A DNA stretch of 64,000 nt from Nothopassalora personata (taxonomy: Eukaryota > Ascomycota > Dothideomycetes > Mycosphaerellales > Mycosphaerellaceae). Below the pieces are notes generated by a model that was not told where the DNA came from, did no database searches, and saw only the letters and a program-made list of their open reading frames with translations. Below are positions 1 through 13,715 of this stretch, one piece after another. The DNA is taken from the NCBI GenBank assembly GCA_033816765.1, contig CM066290.1, forward strand, positions 3,410,001 to 3,474,000, in the 5' to 3' direction. The first letter of the stretch is position 1. Each line of letters starts with the position of its first letter. A program made the translations under genes and the position numbers.

Positions 1-1713
1 ACGCTATTAGCGACTTCTCCCTCCCCTATTACGAGATCGATCCTATTATCTAGGCCTAGTACTCCTATGTCATCCGGGCGAAGCTCTAGAACTAGCTTAA
101 GGTTTTCTCGTACCTAAACACCCTTTATTAGCGTGCTATTAAGTTCCTTAAGAATATAGGTACTAAACTCCCTAGAGATACTAGACACCCGATATGGACC
201 TTACCATCGGTAACCGATCTTACGTAAGAAGTCATCCTTATATAGCTTATCGAATCTTATAATAAGGTCGCCCTTCTAGAAACTAATAGAGTTAACATTC
301 CGGTAAGAATTAAAGTAGTCCTTACTAAGTTCTCTTAGTCGCTTCCTTCGAGTATGTAGCTCTTCTAAACTAAGGTCTCGAGCCTAGACTTAACGCGTAC
401 GTATAGCAAGTAGGTCCTTAGTCGTTCTTACCGATCTCTATTAGTAATTCGCCTACGTCGGGTGCTTAACCTTAATTGGTAGAATCGTACGATGACTATA
501 TAGGACCTAAGCTAGCGTCATTCTAGTAGTACGATAGGTCGTAGTCCTATTAGCCTATAATATAGCGGGTACCTATTACTCCTATCCGCGGTATATGTTC
601 CTTATAAGCTTTACTAACGCTATAAGAATCGGACGGTGTCTAGCCTCGACCGGAGCATTAGACTACGGATAGTACGGTAATATTCGGATCCTTCGAATAC
701 TAAGCCCTACGAGCAACCGCTTAACCTTAGCCGTATAAACCGTAGCGTTATTAAGCACAATTTTAGTATAGTAGCCGTACCTATAGAAGACATCTTCGTA
801 TAGAAACTTAGTAACCGTCTTAGAGCTAGGAGGTGCCCTCGTTACTCTAGCCTCGATCTAGTTGCTAAGTGCTTCGCGCGTAACTAGGAGGTATCTATTT
901 TTATACACCTAGACGGGGTCCGAGTACCGCTTCTTACTAATAACCTAAGGGCTCGATAAGTAAAGCTTACTAGCGCGCTAGTTACCTTCGCGAAACCTAT
1001 AAGGAGCATAACTTCGAATCTACGTAGAGATATCGGCGAAGCACCCGTCCTAGTAATACCGATCGGAGATAAGGTTATACACGACCTTAGTGCTACGATA
1101 ACCGTGTCTTTTATAGCATTCTATAACGATCTCCTTCTAAGCCTCATTATCGTTAATTATAAGTTGTAACGGTACTCCTCGGCGCTTCTAGAAGAATAGC
1201 AATTAGTCTCGGATAAAGAAATTAACGCTCTTCTTTACTAGTCGCCGGTACTTAGTACGGGTAACACTATCGGGCCGGGTCCTAGTTTCTATAACCTAAG
1301 CAAGTTACTAAGAGCTTTTAGAATATTAGTCCCCGAGATGTCGTGTTTTCTAGATTTTAACTGGATAGGTGTCGACCGGCTCCGGGTACCCGAATAGCTT
1401 ATTATTAATCATCTAGTCGATTTCGTCTTCGTTAGCTTCCCTAGGTTCCTAAGGTGTAGAGGGCCTACGAGATAGGGCATCTAGGCTAGTATACCTAGCT
1501 CCCGTAACGTACTTTACTTCGAATGTGAACAGCCTAATCTATACGACCTACCGGGCTATTGCCGAGTTAGGCAGGTCCGAAGCCGGCCGGTTAAGTTGCT
1601 ATATAAGTGTCTTAGCATTAACCTTAAGGACAAAATTAACGCTAGTAATATATCTTTAGATCTTCTTAAGCCCCTTAAGGACCCTAAGGCATTCCCGCTT
1701 ACTAGCATTATAT

Positions 1714-1757
1714 CTAGATTCTAACGCGTTCTAGATTCTAACGCGTTCTAGATTCTA
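1714..1757. repeat. Short tandem repeat, 17-bp unit, about 2.6 copies
   Basis: The unit CTAGATTCTAACGCGTT occurs at 1,714-1,730 and 1,731-1,747, followed by a partial copy to 1,757. It lies inside the degraded Gypsy pol and has no evident function. Confidence 0.8.
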
Positions 1758-3514
1758 CTCTTATACCGCACCGGGTAACGCCGTCGAGTACTGTCTATTA
1801 ATTCTTAAGAAACGATACATCCCTATCTAGTGCCGCTAGCATTAACTAAGATAAAGATAGACCTAGTACTAGGTAAGTAGTAGAGGGTAACTAAGGCTAG
1901 AGCCTATATAAGGTATCTAGTAACCTCTTCTTTTAAGAACTGCTCATTTTCTATCTAGGTGAACTCGGCGTCCTTCTTTAGTAGCTTATACATTGGTCGA
2001 GCGATAATAACGAACTAGGGGATCTATATCCGGAAGTACATACATAGCCCTACATAGGTACGGACCTCCTTAATATAGGTAGGCGTAGGCTAGTCTAGGA
2101 TCTTAGCTATAACCTTTAGGTTAGGATAGCGACTATCCGGGCTAGTAACGTACCTAACAATCTTAAGCTTTTTATATAACTATTAGGATTTGCCTCTAGT
2201 AACTACCGCACTAGCTCTCTCTAGGTTAGTAAGAACTAGATCTAGGGAGACGATGTGCTTAACGACCTATCTCCTTAGCCTAGGCTCTACTTTGGCATTC
2301 CTATAGTCCTTAGTTAGTCCCTTAATACCGATGTTATCGAGAAACGGCTTTACTCGATGCGAGATATAATTAAGTAGAATCTTTGTTACCGTACGCACGA
2401 ACTAAGCAACCGAATTAGTAGCCCCTTAAGGTAGAGTCGTGTTACGTACTAGGCTAAGAGGGGTTATAAAGGCTATTAAGTCCCGGTAGGACTTATCTAA
2501 AGTGATCTAATTATAACCTAAAAACAGGTCCATAAGTAAAGCGACTCGGCAACCGGCAAAATCCTCTAAGAAGCTATCCGTGTCCGGTGGAATGTTAGCA
2601 TCGCGTATAGTAACCTCATTTAGGAGCATAGCTAAGTTAATTAACCGATATAGCATATCGCTTCTAGAGGCATTAACCTTCTTTACGACTAGGAACCAGC
2701 TATTGGAATATGCCCCTTATGAGTATTCTAGGATGTTGTTCTTAATCCGGGCTCTAATCATGCGCTTAACAATTGCCCTAAGACTTAGGTGTAGCCGGAT
2801 AGGGCGTGCCTACTATAGCCTATAAGGGACCGTGTTAATCTTCTAAGGTAGCATAACGTCGTGCCTAATTTGCCTTATGTAACTGAAATCCTAAGTAAGG
2901 ACTGCCTCCCGGTTGTAGAGCATCTTATCAAATAAGGCCCTTTCTATTAGTAATAGCTTAATGCTAACCTTAATTAAGGTAAGTCGTTCTAGAGTGATTC
3001 GGCTACCTCGCTTAATACTTAAGAATTTCTTAGTTAAGTACTTCCTATCGAACGGTCCTTATCCTTTAGGCATCTTAGATTCTAGGTACAGTGCCCTACG
3101 CTTCCATTCTATATCTCCCTTAACTCGTGATTCTAGGCGTTCGTAAACGCTCGCGTCTACTAGCTTCTTCTTGTCCGCCTTACGCTTGTACATCGTAAAG
3201 ACCTGCGGCATCCTAATATTAGCTATATGTTAGCCTACTTATTACTTTCGTGCCTAAGCATTTAATGTAGATTGCCTTAGGATCTCGGAAGGCTAATCCC
3301 CTTAAACTAAATAAACGTTAGTAATAGAATCTCCCTTAAACGCGCCTATTCCAATTTCTGCAACTCGTTCCTTTACTCTAGTAGTCCTAAGCAATCCTAA
3401 TAAGTGAGCTAAATAGTTACTAGGCGTTAGAGTCTTACCGGGTTCCTATAGATGCGTCGTGCCTTCCTATAGCTACGTCGTGCCGTAGTCGTATCCACTT
3501 TCCTTACTATAGCT

Positions 3515-3540
3515 ATTTACCGGTCCCGGGACCGGTAAAT
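3515..3540. repeat. Perfect 26-bp palindrome
   Basis: The half-site ATTTACCGGTCCC is followed directly by its reverse complement, giving a 26-bp perfect inverted repeat without spacer. A near-identical copy lies at 13,959-13,984. Flanks of the two copies are unrelated. Confidence 0.9.
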
Positions 3541-5441
3541 TAAAGTCCGAGGTTTCTCCGAGATAGTACGAGAACCTCACTAATTTTATTAAATCCGGCT
3601 TTAGCAAATCGGTAGGTTAAGCGCCGTAACTTAACCTACCCTTCCATTTCCCGACGCTTTTAACAGTTCTTAAAGGGTCTTGCACCTATCCGAGCTAACT
3701 AGGGTAGTAAACATAACACTTTCACCTTTACGGCTAGCAATAGTTCCCTCCTATAAACTATTATCGCAGTTACGGGCAGTGAGTCGAACCTTGCGGGCCT
3801 ACGGACGTCCTAGGATTGTTAGTAAGTTTAGATCCGAGGAGATAAACATGTCTATTTAGTAGTAAACCCTAAATACCTAAATATCTAAATTGCCTATAAT
3901 ACCTTTAAAGTAGGCCCGCCCTCTAGCACCTCGAAAGGCAAGCTAAGCACTCGACATTACCGGTAACCTAAATCTATAAGCGTTCCTCTAGCCGATAATA
4001 TTCACCTCGGAACCCTCGTTAATTAGGCACCTAATCTAGTTCTTATTCATCCCGAACTCCGCTACTACCTAAGGACTAGGGACTATAGTAAAGTTGTTAA
4101 GGACACTAGAGAGCCTGATTTTCTTAACGTCCTTATAGAGCTTAGTAGTAGGGACCGCTCCTTTAGAGTAAAGCATAGTTGAATACACTCCGATATACTA
4201 GGCCTAACTATCTTCGCGGAAGACCTCCTTATTATACTTAGGTTTATCTTTATAGGTAACTACTTGTCTAGTCCGAACCTTAGGGTCCTTTCCTATAAGG
4301 CGTCGCACTATAGCGAGCTTCTCCTAAAGAGCGGGGGTGTTAGTAACGCGACCGAAGAGGGCAGCCTCGAACTAGCGACTATATCGAAACTAATCTTAGG
4401 CGTTTACATTAGGAAACGTTATCTAGAGGATCTAATCAATCTAGTAGATAATACCCTCTTCCTTTATAATCGGGCTATTACTAGCTAAACTATATTGTCG
4501 GACGTAGTTGTTAATCCTTATAGTCTTAGCATTCTGCATACGCTTCCTTTATACGAAGGGGGCGTTCACGGGACTAATAGGTATATCCTTAGGCAGTCCT
4601 TTATTAGTATCGTTCCCTAATCTATCTACTTAGGCATTATTTCCCCTTCCTAGGGTTACCCCGGATTTAGCTAATAATTAAGTTTCGCTCATTTAACTAC
4701 TAACTTCATTAATCATTTTAACCTCCTACTAGTTAATCTTAGCTTACCGGATCTCCTGTTCCAATTGTAGGCGAACTTTCTTAGTAGCCTTAGCTCGGGC
4801 TCGTAGATCCTAGGCTAAGGACCGGGTCCTCGGGTGCGGATTCTTTAGAATGCCTACGGGTGCCTTCCCTTTCACTTTATTAGACTACATAGGATAGGTA
4901 GATACCTCGTTAAGCTCGCCTAAGTCGACTACCTACTCTACTTCACTTTCTCCGAATGAGACCTAATATGTACTAGTAGCCTTCTCTATTTAGCTAGACC
5001 GTGCGTCCTAAGGGCTATACTCTATTAAATGCCTAAAGTTAGGAGGGGGCTTAGAATAATTAGGAGGCGTAACCTTTGTTACCCTAGTGTAGTCCCTACC
5101 TATCTATTACTTACGTAGTGCAGAAATCTTATACTAGTTATTAAACTCGATCGGCCTATAATGTTCTTCGAGTAGAGGGAGTATATAGAGTAGTTTCGGT
5201 TTACTATAGTCCCTCCGAAAGTTAAACTTAGTAGGACGCGGATCGCCTTCTTTCCCTAGATACTACTAGTTGTTCGGGGCGAGGTGTACGTAGCCCCGAG
5301 ATATTAAGGACCTTATCGCCCTATAGTTACTAGCCTAGTACTTCGAACTGCTACAGTTGTAGTAATAACCATCTATCGCTTTAGACTGTTCGCGATTCTA
5401 CGATAGGGGACGCTACATTACGTAAACCTATAGTTTAGTAT

Positions 5442-5850
5442 TGTTACGGTTCTAATCTAGGGCTAAAGGAAGCTAACTAATTAGACCTCTATAATTGGTG
5501 GGCGCTTCCGCCCGAGAAGTGCTCTCTTACCCGTAGGAATAAAACTAAGGAACTAAGAGAGCAACTAAAGTGATCTCCTTAATCTCGTTAATCTCGGTGA
5601 TCTCAAGAGAGCATAGAGAGCATAGAGAGTACGGAGAGTAAACGCTCTATCTCCTTTATATTTAGGAACGCTAGAAACCCTTATGGTTCTAATACGTTCA
5701 ACTTATGTTACTATCTTACTAATTGGAATATAACTCTTATTCCTATCATTCATCTTCGCTTAGCTTACTTTAGCCTCTCTAAAGAATAATACCGCCACGT
5801 AACTTAACTTATCTCTCTTTTAAGACTAGCCCTAGAACGAGATAATAACA
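5442..5850 (+). repeat. Element A 5' LTR (409 bp)
   Basis: Matches 12,076-12,484 over its full length. By eye about 21 substitutions separate the two, all transitions and about 18 of them in CpA/TpG context. Just downstream, CTTTAAACGCCC occupies the primer-binding-site position; it does not start with the usual TGG. Confidence 0.95.
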
Positions 5851-8800
5851 CTTTAAACGCCCTTAGGATAAGCGCTACTTAAGTAGCTAGTAGGGGAACA
5901 CCCGCCCCTAGCGAAGTAGGAAGCATCCGCCGTACGCTACTATAATAGACCACTACGAAGGACGATAAGTCTAATAACGATGACGAGCCTACTCTAAGGA
6001 GGAACGACGTTAAAGCTACTAAGCTAGACCTCTTCTATAGAGATAGGGCTAAGTTCGACGACTGGATCAATTAGATAGATATGTATCTTATGTTTAACCT
6101 AGTCGATGCCGATAAAAGAACTATCTTCGCTATTACGTACCTTCGCGGAAGCGCGCAGAACTAGATCAAACCTTACCTTAAGGAATACCTTAAAGGTATA
6201 AGACGATTAGACCCCACTAGAATGTTTAGGAGCTATACTCTCTTTAAAGATAAGATAAAATCAATCTTTAGAACCTCGAACGAAGTCTAATAGGCCATAC
6301 GAATCATTTAACACCTAAAGTAGAAGACGTCTACTTTAGAGTATGTAGCCAAATTCGAAGAATACGGACAAATCACCGGATGGGACTAGACGGCGTTAAT
6401 GACTATATTCCGACGTGGACTTAAAGACTCCGTTAAGGACGAGTTAATAAGACACGGGGGACAGATCACTAACCTCGAAGAGCTAATAAAGGCGTCGATC
6501 AACATCGATAACTAGCTCTAGGAACGACACTAGGAGAAGAAATACGACTCTAAAGTAGGAGGAATAGTAGGATATGCTCCGGACCGTAGACCCTTAGGAG
6601 GATACGTTACGAAGGGAGAATTCTCACGATAAAGCTAGCCCTACTATAGACTACAGCCAATGTAACTAGACGTTACCTAACGAGGACGGAGGATCGATAA
6701 GAGTAGGGGCTACGGAAAGCCCTTTAAAGGAAAAGGAAAACTCATATGTTATGCCTATAGTAAGGAAGGCTATATAGCGCGGGATTGCCGCGGTAAAAAT
6801 ATAGTGCGCCGCGAGCAGTTCAATATAATGCAACTAAAGGTAGGCAAATCTAGGAGTAGTGTTAGACCCCGACAATTTAACTATACCTAGAGAGTAGAGG
6901 AGAAGGATAGCAACCGGGTTACGACGCCTCTCCTAGACCCCTTATAAGGACGAGGAGGATACTATGTTTAACAACATACACTACTACCGAATAACTAACA
7001 ATTAAAGACTATTAGATTGTTTAGCATAATAGCACGAGGAGTTAACTATAAAATTAAGAAGGAATCTCGACACGGTTACGGAAGCCTTTACTAGCGATTC
7101 TATTACTAGGACTCGTGTTAAACCTACTACGACGCTAAGTTAGGCGTAGGGTACTAGCTACGACAACCGGTAGGAACCCTAGGAGCTTAGTATAGACAAA
7201 ATAAGCTCTAAGAAGTGGACATAGACGAATCTTACTTCGATAACGACAATAAAGAAAACCAGGATCTAGAATGGGACGGACGCTAGTTACTAGCACTAGA
7301 ATAATAAACGAACGAGCTAGATACTATCGAAGAAGATTACGTACCGGAGGAGTTAAGCGAGGACTCATCCGAAGAAGAAGAGAGCGACACCGACGACGAA
7401 AACGAAGTATACACATTTACGGTAGATACGCTAAAGAAACTCTATAAGTTAATTATCTACCTCTAACGAAGGCACGAAGAATTCCTACTAAAGTTCTTAG
7501 GGAAACAATACCTAAAACCTAACGAATTCGACAAGACACTCGACATAATAAGGGACATAGTATAGGACTACCTAACCATAAACAATACTAAGAACTTAGC
7601 TAAAGCGGTTATCGAACGACTACCTATAGGAAGCCGAATAACGGATACTGGATATCTTATACCGTTAGGAACATTCGTATCGAATAAATTACGTAACATA
7701 GTACAATACGCACGCGCACTCTACTTAGAAACGTAGAAGATCTAGGAACGTAATAGACTACAAGTATAGACATAGGGCAACGGTCTATAGGTTCTAGCCG
7801 AAGCTTCTAGGCACGAAGTATAGCGAACTACATACTATTCAGGAAAAGGATCAGCTCCCTAGGAATAAGCGACCGGAGGGAGTTATGTAATACTTAGGCT
7901 TACGCATCGACATTAAACACAGTTTTCTAGACATAAGCAATCGTTAACGGACATAAGACTAGTGTTATAATCGACTTAGGAGTAGCGGGGAACTTTATCT
8001 CCGAGTCTTTTATAAGAAGAAACGGGTTAGCTACCCTAAAGAAGAAATAGGGTTACGAGTTAATCGCGGTAAACGGATTATCGTTACCTAGCGTAGAATA
8101 GGAGACGATACTATTGCTACTAGCTATCTAACAGCACTACGAGAATATTACCTTAGATGTTACTAATATAGCTAGTTATAACATAGTATTAGGTATACCT
8201 TAGTTAAGAAAGCACAATCTAGTAATCGACTAGAGAAGAGGAGTACTTACATTTAGGGAATGCGATTGCGTTATCGACATTCAGCCTACGTAGTGGTAGC
8301 GTTTACTAGTAGATAAGGCAAGGAAATAGCTAAACGAGATATAGCTTACGCCAAATAGAAGGATAGAAGAACTACCTTCGACCGGGATAGACACTAGCGT
8401 AGGGCCGCCGGGTTACGAAGTTACTAGAAGTAATGGAAGTAACGCACTATCGAAGAATACTAACATCTTAGAGTTAAGTATTCCTAAGGAGTATCGTAAG
8501 TGGTCGCGACTCTTTAAAGAGGAGAGAGGCAAAACCGCCTTACCTAAGCACCGCCTATAGGATCATAAGATTAACATTCAGCTAGGGAAAGAGCCTCTAT
8601 AGGGACCCCTATATTAAATGTCTAAGAAAGAGCTATAGATCCTACGAGAATAGCTAAAGGAGAAGCTAGCTAAAGGATAGATAAGAAGATCCACCTTAAG
8701 TATAGGAACTCTATGCATGTTCGTTCTAAAAGTAAACGGGAAGTTACGACTCGTATAAGACTATAGGAAGTTAAACGAGATTACGATTAAGAACCGATAC

Positions 8801-11323
8801 CCGCTACCTAACATCGAAGAAGCATAAGACAGATTAACTGGATCGGACTAGTACACGAAGATTAACCTACGAGATGCCTTCTACGCTATACGGATAGTAG
8901 AAGGAGAAGAATGGAAAACCGCTTTTAGAATAAGATACGGACTCTACAAATTCTTAGTTATACTAATAGGATTAACTAACGTACCCGCATCCTACTAGGA
9001 CCTTGTTAACGAAACACTTAGAGACCTACTCGACGTATACGTTATCGCCTACATGGACGACATACTAGTCTATACGAAAGGATCCCTATAGGAACATATA
9101 AGATAAGTCTAGGACGTCTTCGAACGACTTACGCAATTAGGATTTAAGACGACACCCGAGAAATGCAAATTCTATAAGAAAGAAGTTAAATTCCTAGGCT
9201 TCATTATTAGTACTATAGGGATAACGATCGACCCTACGAAGACACAGTTAATTAGAGAATAGCTAGAACCGAAAACAGTTAAGGACGTACAATCATTCCT
9301 TAGACTAGCGAACTACAACCGGAAATTCATTAAGGACTACTTAAAGACAGCAGCACTAATGACGATGCTTATAAGAAAGGACGTTACTTAGAAATGGGGA
9401 AAAGAACAGATTGAAGCATTTAAGAAACTTAAGGAACAATGCGCTTTAGCCCCTACGCTTCGACTATTCGATAGTAGTAAGGAAGTCCACATCGAGACCG
9501 ATACGTCTAATATAGCAATAGGCGCGTGTTTAACATAGACACATAATAGGTAGAGACACCTAGTAGCCTATTACTCGCGGAAAATGACCATAGCGGAACA
9601 GAACTACGACATCCATAATAAAGAGCTTCTAGCCATTGTTGCTACTATGTAACATTAGAAAGTATATGTCGAGGGCCTACCGAAGTTAACGATTCTTTCT
9701 AACTATAAGAATCTTACGTACTTCATAACGACGAAAGAACTTACCCGAAGGCAAGCCCGCTAGTCGGAGCTACTAGGATAGTATAAGTTCGAAATTAAAT
9801 ATACTCTAGGAAGAGAGAATGGCCGCGCCGACGCGCTAAGCCGAAGAAGCGACTATATAGAAGGAAAAGAACTAGTGTAACACAAGATATTAAAGACAAA
9901 CCCCGACGGAAGTCTTAGTACAAATACGAGAGAATTCAATAACATCGTACGGATACTAGGCGATAAGGACGAACAGTTCCCTATATCGCAAGGGAAATAC
10001 CAAGTACCGAAGGATCGAGAAGAAGAATGCATTTAACAACATTACGACGGACTAACTTATAGACACCCTAGAACTTTAAAAACTATAGACCTAATATAGC
10101 GTAGTTTCTTATTTCCATAGATAAGACTTAAGGTGTTACGCTACATTAAACAATGCGTATACTACTAACGAAACAAGGCTACGAGACATGCAAAATACGG
10201 TTACCTATAGTTTAGGACACTACCGACGAAACTATAGGACGAAGTTATAATAGACTTTATTACGAAACTCCTACCGTTAAGAGATTAAGTTACGAAACAA
10301 CTATACAACATAATACTAGTTATAGTTAATAGACTTACGAAATACGCACACTTCATTCCTACATCGGAAACGTACAATATAGAGTAGCTCGGATACCTCG
10401 TACTAGATAGACTTATCCGATACTACGGATTCCCTTAAGCATTTATAACGGACAGAGACAAGCTATTTACATTAAACTACTAGAAGACGCTTATAGGAAC
10501 GATCGGAATTAAACACAAGCTATTAATAGTATATCATCCGGAGACAGACGGATAAACCGAAAGGATGAACTAAACGCTAGAACAATACCTACGACACTAC
10601 ATTAACTATGTATAAGACAACTAGGTTTTATTACTGCTAATAGCGTAGATTGTACTAAACAACTACAAATCGGAGACAACTTTAACGACGCCATTTTATG
10701 CGAACTTTAGTAAAGATCCTAACCTATTCGGAACACCTAGATCCCATCCATAGGCCGAGAGAGCAATCGTGATAACGGATACTCTTAAGGAAGTATATAA
10801 AGAAACACGCAAGGCGATCGAAGATGCATAACGAAAACTGTCTTAACAACGGTAGGACACGAGAAAAATGGCACCTCTACTAAAAAAGGGGGATAAGGTC
10901 TATCTCCTTATAAAAAACTTGAGAATAAGAAGATAGACTAAGAAACTAGATTACGTTAAGGTCGGACCATTTTTAATCGATAAAGTCGTAGGACTAGTTA
11001 ACTATCGACTACGACTACTACCTAACGTAAAAATCCACCTAGTCTTCTATATCTCTAAGCTAGAACCCGTAGACGCTAGAACACCTTACTAAGAGAGCTT
11101 CCATTTTAAGCCGGAAGTAGAAAACGAATTTGAAGTCGAAAAAATCCTAGATAAAAAGGGTTAGCGATACCTTATTAAATGGAAGGGATACGACGAATTA
11201 GAAAATACCTAGGAACTAAAAGAAAACCTACGAAACTATTAGTAGAAGATTCGGGAGTATTAAAACGGCGCTTACTTAGAAGTAACTACACTATAAGACA
11301 TAGTAACTTTTAAGCAAACGGAC

Positions 11324-11396
11324 GACTAGAGTAGGAATCGAACCTACGACCTTAAGAGTGTAGACAGCTTACGCTCTACCACTAAGCTACCTAGCC
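11324..11396 (-). other. tRNA-like sequence inside element A 3' region
   Basis: Read on the minus strand, this 73-nt stretch has a 7-bp acceptor stem (GGCTAGG with TCTAGTC, two G-U pairs), a D arm containing an A-box match (TAGCTTAGTGG), and a 5-bp T stem with a perfect B box (GGTTCGATTCC). The anticodon arm is irregular, with only about 4 pairs and a large loop, so no anticodon can be assigned. It sits between the chromodomain and the polypurine tract, antisense to the element. It may be a captured tRNA gene, a tRNA-derived relic, or a decayed functional gene. It is unlikely to be a working tRNA now. Confidence 0.6.
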
Positions 11397-12075
11397 GATT
11401 AATAAGAATAGGGACATAACTTATAAACAAATATCCTTACGAAGGAGACGGCTAAGCTACCGACGGTACCGTCTCGCTAGAAGGAGAAAGCTAGAAGTCG
11501 TCCGGAAGACCTTCGATAGCACTCTAGGTCTAAGGAGATAAGGACAGATTAGGAGCACTAGGATCCGCGTCTACTACAGCGTACTCCTACGCCCCTAGAT
11601 CCTCGTCTAGTAACAACCGATCTTCTAACGAACGACCCTCCGCAACCTTCTAATTAACCGCATCTAATTGCTTACGAAGGCGCATTTCCTTTATATACGC
11701 TTCTATTAAGGCATCCTACCTTTTACTAAGAATCCTCTTCGCGGTATCTAGTTCCTATAACAATTTCTTCCGCTGAAGCGATAAGCGCTTCTACTCGCCC
11801 TCGGTTACCCTCGCATTGCAACTCTTTAGATTCCGCTACTAGTACTCGGAATAGCGACTAGATAAGATGTGCACCTTGCACACACGGCCCTCCTTTTAAT
11901 AAGAATTACACGGACGCATCGCGGTATTGCCGTTACGAAAGATCTACTAGGCTTTCTTCTTACGGCGAGCGGTAGATTTAGATTGGGAGGAAAAAGACAT
12001 CGTTACGAGACACGAAAAGGAAGTATAACATGACTTATGAAGCTCTAGGATAGAGCTAGGCTAAAAGGGGGATAG

Positions 12076-12484
12076 TGTTACGGTTCTAATCTAGGGCTAA
12101 AGGAAGCTAACTAATTAGACCTCTACAATTAGTAGGCGCTTCCGTCCGAGAAGTGCTCTCTTACCCGTAGGAATAAAACTAAGGAACTAAGAGAGTAACT
12201 GAAGTGATCTCCTTAATCTCGTTAATCTCGGTAATCTCGAGAGAGTATAGAGAGTATAGAGAGTACGGAGAGTAAACGCTCTATCTCCTTTGTATTTAGG
12301 AACGCTAGAAACCCTTATAGTTCTAATGCGTTTAACTTATGTTACTATCTTACTAATTGGAATACAACTCTTATTCCTATTATTCATCTTCGCTTAGCTT
12401 ACTTTAGCCTCTCTAAAGAATAATACCGCTACGTGACTTGACTTATCTCTCTTTTAAGACTAGCTCTAGAACGAGACAATAACA
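12076..12484 (+). repeat. Element A 3' LTR (409 bp)
   Basis: Preceded directly by the polypurine tract at about 12,063-12,075 and followed by the target-site copy AGTGT. Same length as the 5' LTR. Confidence 0.95.
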
Positions 12485-13591
12485 AGTGTCTAGGTCGTAC
12501 CTCTCCGGTTATATAGAGCGTTAATTCTCGCTCGGGTAGAAGGCACCCGCGTCCGCGACGCGACCGCGCTAGTATGCACGTATAACCATTTTAGCTACCT
12601 TCTAAATTAGGTCATTATTAACAATAGTCCTAGAGGTAGCCTTCTTAAGCGTGTTAATCTTAGGCTTAAGGCGCGGCATTTACTTCACGACTAAGCGGTA
12701 TAGCTAAGGCAAAGTAAGAGGGAAATCTATATATATAGCTTTCTATCCCTCCTTACTATCTACGATGCTAGTAGCTTTATCGAGGATCCTCTAAAAGTCC
12801 CTAAACTTCTTAGGTTGCTTTAGGTAAAGCCCGTAAGCCTTATAGACCGCTTTCGCGACCGCCTCTAGTAATCCCTAAAGGAGAAGGCGACTCCGGGAGC
12901 TATTATCCAAATTCTTAGGCTCAATTAGGTTACTTAAGGATACAAATAGGCGGATAAATTCTTTTACATCTTTTTCTTTAGGCCTCTTACCTTACTACGC
13001 CCTAGTAATCTCCTTAAGATATTCCCGACTCCCTAATATCGAGTAGGCGTTAAACCTTAAGAACTCTAATAAGAACGCCCTCCTAAAACGTGCCTTGTTA
13101 ATAAGCTACCTAGGCAGTCTTATAACTACGCGCCGGATAGTAGTTTCGTAATTGCGCTTAAACCTACCCTAGAAATTATCCTTCTTAATAGATGCCCGAG
13201 GCGGATACTAGTCTATTAGATCGCTAAACCGCTCCTAGAACTTAGTAGCATTAGTGCTATTAAAGAACGGATTCTTAGTACCTCCTAGAGGTAGAAAGCG
13301 AGGGCTAGCGTTTTCTATTACTACTGCTAATCGTCTAAAGAGGGCAGTTATAGCATCTATTCTAATTGTACTGTTCGTTCCTACACCTATACCTAATTTA
13401 GCGGCGCTAGTTCCGCTTCTCCCTTCCTTACTAGATTTAGGTGTTTCCCCTTCCTCCGATTCCTCTATCCCCTTATAAGGGACAGAATCCCTATAGACCC
13501 CTTCTATTTTCGTGGGGTTTATAGGCTATTCGTAGCCTCTACCTATGTCGGCAAAGGTGCTAAGTTTTTCTAGTAATGCAGCCGTATCTAT
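12485..13591 (-). pseudogene. Element D gag, 5' part, separated from pol by insertion of element A
   Basis: On the minus strand an almost open frame starts at 13,591 with ATA where ATG is expected (TG to TA, RIP) and reads DTAALLEKLSTFADIGRGY, then a Ser/Glu-rich stretch and a helical gag-like body. It runs to 12,485, the exact right end of element A. Beyond element A, from 5,441 leftward, the same strand continues into a CxxC-type zinc-knuckle remnant (YNCSSSKY) near 5,330-5,370. So A landed inside the D gag. The frame has far fewer stops than the neighbouring pol. The start is inferred from the RIP logic, not from an intact codon. Confidence 0.65.
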
Positions 13592-13715
13592 TGTTACGTA
13601 GTGCTTACTTTAGAATGTGCTAATACTAGTTATTGCTTAATAGGACCTTATAACCGTGATTGTTACTAAATACCTTAGACCTTAAGTATTTTCGACCTTA
13701 GTCGACCTTAACCGT

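Larger units (their letters stand above)
1..5441 (-). mobile_element. Element D: RIP-degraded Gypsy (Ty3) retrotransposon, pol part, left end cut by window
   Basis: Read on the minus strand, a broken pol frame can be followed from right to left. A zinc-knuckle remnant lies near 5,300-5,370. A retropepsin-like stretch lies near 3,800-4,060 (INEGSEVNIIG, later LTILGRP). The reverse transcriptase lies near 2,300-2,720 (WFLVVKKVN, IRDANIPPDTD, and FLDNIGIKG where FLDD is usual). An RNase H/connection part lies near 1,900-2,050 and an integrase zinc-binding part near 1,000-1,250 (RHGYRS, then YAPYRF where CxxC is expected). Stops are nearly all TAG or TAA at positions where CAG, CAA or TGG is expected, and Cys/His codons have become Tyr, as RIP predicts. 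The element is dead. Its left end and 3' LTR lie outside the window. Domain order marks it as Gypsy, not Copia. Confidence 0.8.
5442..12484 (+). mobile_element. Element A: full-length RIP-degraded Gypsy chromovirus
   Basis: A 7,043-bp element with two 409-bp LTRs starting TGTTACGG and ending AATAACA. The target-site duplication is AGTAT (5,437-5,441) and AGTGT (12,485-12,489), differing by one TG-to-TA change. Domains on the plus strand, all interrupted by RIP stops: gag about 5,950-6,950 with a CCHC knuckle remnant at 6,747-6,788; aspartic protease near 7,973; reverse transcriptase with YMDD at 9,050-9,061; RNase H near 9,490; integrase with first catalytic Asp near 10,253 and a TDRD motif near 10,446; and a C-terminal chromodomain remnant at about 11,134-11,220 (RYLIKWKGYDE). 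A polypurine tract (AAAAGGGGGATAG) abuts the 3' LTR. Integrase before the LTR plus chromodomain identifies a chromovirus. It is not capable of transposition. Confidence 0.93.

Noticed and set aside
2580..4488. Small plus-strand frames in 2,580-2,825, 2,961-3,146 and 4,264-4,488
   Set aside because: They are antisense to the degraded Gypsy pol and have no protein features.
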